DNA from: Acidobacteriaceae bacterium
Lineage (GTDB): Bacteria > Acidobacteriota > Terriglobia > Terriglobales > Acidobacteriaceae
Direction: 5' to 3'
DNA length: 17,032 nucleotides
Assembly: GCA_030040395.1 (NCBI GenBank)
Contig: JASHTU010000292.1
Location: 1 to 17,032 of the forward strand
Of this stretch, positions 15,177 to 17,032 are shown one piece after another. How positions within the stretch are numbered: the stretch's first letter is position 1; each line of letters begins with the position of its first letter. The translations under genes and the position numbers were made by a program. Below the pieces are notes generated by a model. That model saw only the letters and a list, made by a program, of their open reading frames with translations. It made no database searches and was not told where the DNA came from.

Positions 15177-16541
15177 ATGCTCAGTCCAAAAGCAGCCACT
15201 CGACCGGAGGTGAAGACCCGTACCGATGCGCTCCTTTCCGGAGGAGCCGTGCCCGAACGCACAACGAGAATACGATTTTTGCTCTGTTTCTGGCTTTTTG
15301 TCCTGAGCGCTATCTCGTTTCTCGACCGCACGAATATCTCGGTGGCTGGGATCCAGATCAGCCACGCCTTCGGTCTGGGAAATCAGCGCCTCGGGTGGAT
15401 TTTTTCCTCGTTTCTCGTTGGGTACGCGAGTTTTCAGATTCCGGCCGGAGTTTTGGCGGTGCGTTTCGGTCCGCGCCGGGTCTTGACGTTCGGGGTTCTG
15501 GTGTGGGGCGTCTGCAACGCGCTCACCGCTCTGCTACCCTCAGGCTTTGGCGACGCGGTGCTGCTGCTGATCGGGCTGCGGTGCGCGCTGGGCATCGCCG
15601 AGTCAGTGATCTACCCGGCCGCCAACCAGTTTGTGGCGCGCTGGGTGCCGCAAAAAGAGCGTGGCGCGATCAACGGCCTAATTTTCGCGGGAGTGGGCGC
15701 AGGCAGCGGCCTCACGCCGCCGCTGCTCACCTGGCTTATCCTCACCTTCGGCTGGCGCGCGGCGTTCTGGTTCGACGCGGCCTTGGGGGTCACCGGGGCC
15801 GTGGTTTGGTGGAGCATTGCCCGTGACAAGCCAGAAGAACACGCCAAGGTGAGCCCGGGCGAACTCCGCGAGATTAGCCAAGGGCTTACCGCTTACGCAA
15901 CCGCGACAGCGGGGGCTCAACGCGTGGCGGAGCATAAGATCTCCTGGCGGGCCATGTTTTCGCGCATCGACCTGGCCGCGCTGGCGCTGAGCTACTTTGC
16001 GTATGGATATACAGCCTGGGTGTTCTTCAGTTGGTTTTATCTCTACATGGCGCAGGCGCGCGGCCTCGACCTGAAAACCAGCGCCTACTTCACCATGATG
16101 CCGTTTCTTTGCATGACCGTGTTCTGCCTGGGTGGGGGCGTGCTGTCCGATCGGCTGACGCGCCGCTTTAGCCTTCGCGTGGGCCGCTGCGCGCTGGCTT
16201 CAGCGGCCATGTTTCTGACCGCGCTCTTCCTGTTGATCGGGTCGCGGATCCACGATGCGCTTACCGCCGCGATTCTGCTGGCCATTGGCGCGGGGTGCCT
16301 GTATCTATCGCAAAGCTCCTTCTGGTCGGTCTCGACAGACATTGCGGGTCCGAACTCGGGCGTGTTTTCCTCGCTCATCAACATGAGTTGCCAGATCGGC
16401 GCGGCGCTCACCGCTTCGCTCACTCCCTGGCTGGCCTTTCATTTCAATTGGAAGATGCCCTTCACGGTTGCCGCGGGTTTGGTGGTGCTGGGCGCGCTCT
16501 CGTGGTTCGTGGTCCACCCCGAACGGCCGATGGAGGTGTGA
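15177..16541 (+). CDS. MFS transporter, anion:cation symporter type
   Basis: The 454-residue inner-membrane protein has 12 predicted spans after a polar N-terminus of about 32 residues. FLDRTNISVAG near 48-58 is the span-1 signature of the anion:cation symporter group (hexuronate, galactonate, glucarate or similar acids with H+). GYASFQIPAGVLAVRFGPRRVL is the loop 2-3 region with the MFS motif-A-like RFGxR. A second copy appears as GGGVLSDRLTRRF between spans 8 and 9. The substrate is probably an organic or sugar acid, but the subfamily also includes sugar and phosphate carriers. The frame is open to 15027, but the extra 50 residues are Arg-rich, unlike the family, and encoded by repeat-containing intergenic DNA; the ATG at 15177 has AAAGAGA upstream. 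The GH29 gene follows after 113 bp in the same direction, which hints at a shared carbohydrate role (inference). Confidence 0.92.
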   Translation: MLSPKAATRPEVKTRTDALLSGGAVPERTTRIRFLLCFWLFVLSAISFLDRTNISVAGIQISHAFGLGNQRLGWIFSSFLVGYASFQIPAGVLAVRFGPRRVLTFGVLVWGVCNALTALLPSGFGDAVLLLIGLRCALGIAESVIYPAANQFVARWVPQKERGAINGLIFAGVGAGSGLTPPLLTWLILTFGWRAAFWFDAALGVTGAVVWWSIARDKPEEHAKVSPGELREISQGLTAYATATAGAQRVAEHKISWRAMFSRIDLAALALSYFAYGYTAWVFFSWFYLYMAQARGLDLKTSAYFTMMPFLCMTVFCLGGGVLSDRLTRRFSLRVGRCALASAAMFLTALFLLIGSRIHDALTAAILLAIGAGCLYLSQSSFWSVSTDIAGPNSGVFSSLINMSCQIGAALTASLTPWLAFHFNWKMPFTVAAGLVVLGALSWFVVHPERPMEV

Positions 16542-16564
16542 CACCACAGCGGCTTTGCTATAGT
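16536..16564 (+). promoter_or_regulatory. Candidate extended -10 promoter for the fucosidase gene
   Basis: TGCTATAGT (16556-16564) is an extended -10 with five of six bases of TATAAT. The -35 position at 17-bp spacing reads GTGTGA (weak), as is common for extended -10 promoters. Transcription would start near 16571, leaving a leader of about 84 bases. It overlaps the end of the MFS gene. Confidence 0.4.
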
Positions 16565-16654
16565 GGCTCGACGGAAATTCGGCGTGCAACGTAGCGCAGG
16601 CTTGTTGTTATTCGGCCAGCGCCGACGCAGGAGAGACGTTCGAGGAGGGAGATC

Positions 16655-17032
16655 ATGCAGGGAACTGAAAGCACGAGACGGTTGTTTCTGAAGCAGGTGG
16701 GCGCGGCGGGAGCGATGGCGCTGGCCGCGGCCAATGCCGACGCATTGGGGCGGGCCGGCGGCACGGGCTCCGGCGCCCAAGCCTCGGGCGCGGCGCCTAC
16801 GCCCACGGATTTGAAACAGGCGGCTGCGCGCGAAGAGCGCATGCAGTGGTGGCACGAGGCCAAGTTCGGGATGTTTATTCATTGGGGGCTCTACAGTGTG
16901 ATCGGCCAGCACGAGTGGGCCAAGGAAACGGAAGGAGTTCCGATTCCGCAGTATGAATTGCTGGCCAAGAACTTTCATCCCCAGCCGAATGCGGCGCGCG
17001 CCTGGGCGCAGTTGGCCAAGAGGGCCGGCCAA
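16655..17032 (+). CDS. Alpha-L-fucosidase, GH29 (N-terminal part, runs off the right edge)
   Basis: The frame from the ATG at 16655 is open for 126 codons to the window end; the protein should be several hundred residues longer. A strong GAGGAGGGAG lies just upstream. Residues 7-15 (STRRLFLKQ) form a twin-arginine motif followed by a hydrophobic AAGAMALAAA run, so it is exported folded by the Tat pathway. A Gly/Ala/Ser-rich linker follows (33-50). RMQWWHEAKFGMFIHWGLYSV at about 62-82 is the hallmark start of the GH29 barrel, with the His-Trp pair that lines the fucose site. The nucleophile Asp and acid/base lie beyond the window. GH29 enzymes release alpha-linked L-fucose from glycans in the periplasm or outside the cell. 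Some proteins annotated in this family have other specificities, so the exact substrate is open. Confidence 0.9.
   Translation, partial: MQGTESTRRLFLKQVGAAGAMALAAANADALGRAGGTGSGAQASGAAPTPTDLKQAAAREERMQWWHEAKFGMFIHWGLYSVIGQHEWAKETEGVPIPQYELLAKNFHPQPNAARAWAQLAKRAGQ

Noticed and set aside
14933..15826. Plus-strand ORF of 297 codons through the tandem repeat
   Set aside because: The first part encodes only the 12-bp repeat (LDAI units); the rest is an alternative frame of the MFS gene.
16439..17032. Minus-strand ORF of 197 codons at the right edge
   Set aside because: It is antisense to the GH29 gene, which has a Tat signal, strong ribosome site and family hallmark.

Overview
The window is about 17 kb of high-GC bacterial DNA, densely coded on both strands. 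It encodes lipid A/Kdo enzymes, so the cell has an LPS-type outer membrane. It also carries a long Hanks-type kinase, a Tat-exported GH29 fucosidase, an OPT transporter and several secreted proteins of no recognised family. That mix fits a soil-type Acidobacteriota genome best. This is inference from gene content; no rRNA or other marker gene is present. I see no tRNA, CRISPR array, insertion sequence, phage gene or plasmid gene.

Region 1 (1-6736) looks like a signalling block. On the minus strand, an open frame runs off the left edge (1159 to 1). It encodes a degenerate class III nucleotide-cyclase-like domain, one membrane span and a Pro/Ala-rich tail. Divergent to it, on the plus strand, lie a 901-residue secreted helical/coiled-coil protein and, 50 bp further on, an 891-residue Ser/Thr protein kinase. 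The kinase carries about 600 residues of helical repeats and no visible membrane span.

Region 2 (6737-10020) is envelope biogenesis. A convergent gap with hairpins separates the kinase from a small secreted protein on the minus strand. That gene is divergent from waaA (Kdo transferase). waaA overlaps lpxK (lipid A 4'-kinase) by four bases (ATGA), so the two form an operon for adjacent steps of Kdo2-lipid A synthesis.

Region 3 (9971-14915) begins with a membrane acyltransferase of the HGSNAT/COG4299 type on the minus strand, whose 3' end overlaps lpxK tail to tail by 50 bp. Divergent to it is a small secreted protein, followed by an OPT-family transporter and a short-chain dehydrogenase spaced like an operon.

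Region 4 (14916-17032) holds a 258-bp gap with a 12-bp tandem repeat, then an MFS transporter of the anion:cation symporter type, then the start of a Tat-exported GH29 alpha-L-fucosidase that runs off the right edge. The right half therefore leans toward uptake and breakdown of peptides and sugars or sugar acids. I did not find a convincing new defence or mobile system. The most unusual part is the cyclase-like / secreted-repeat / kinase block at the left.
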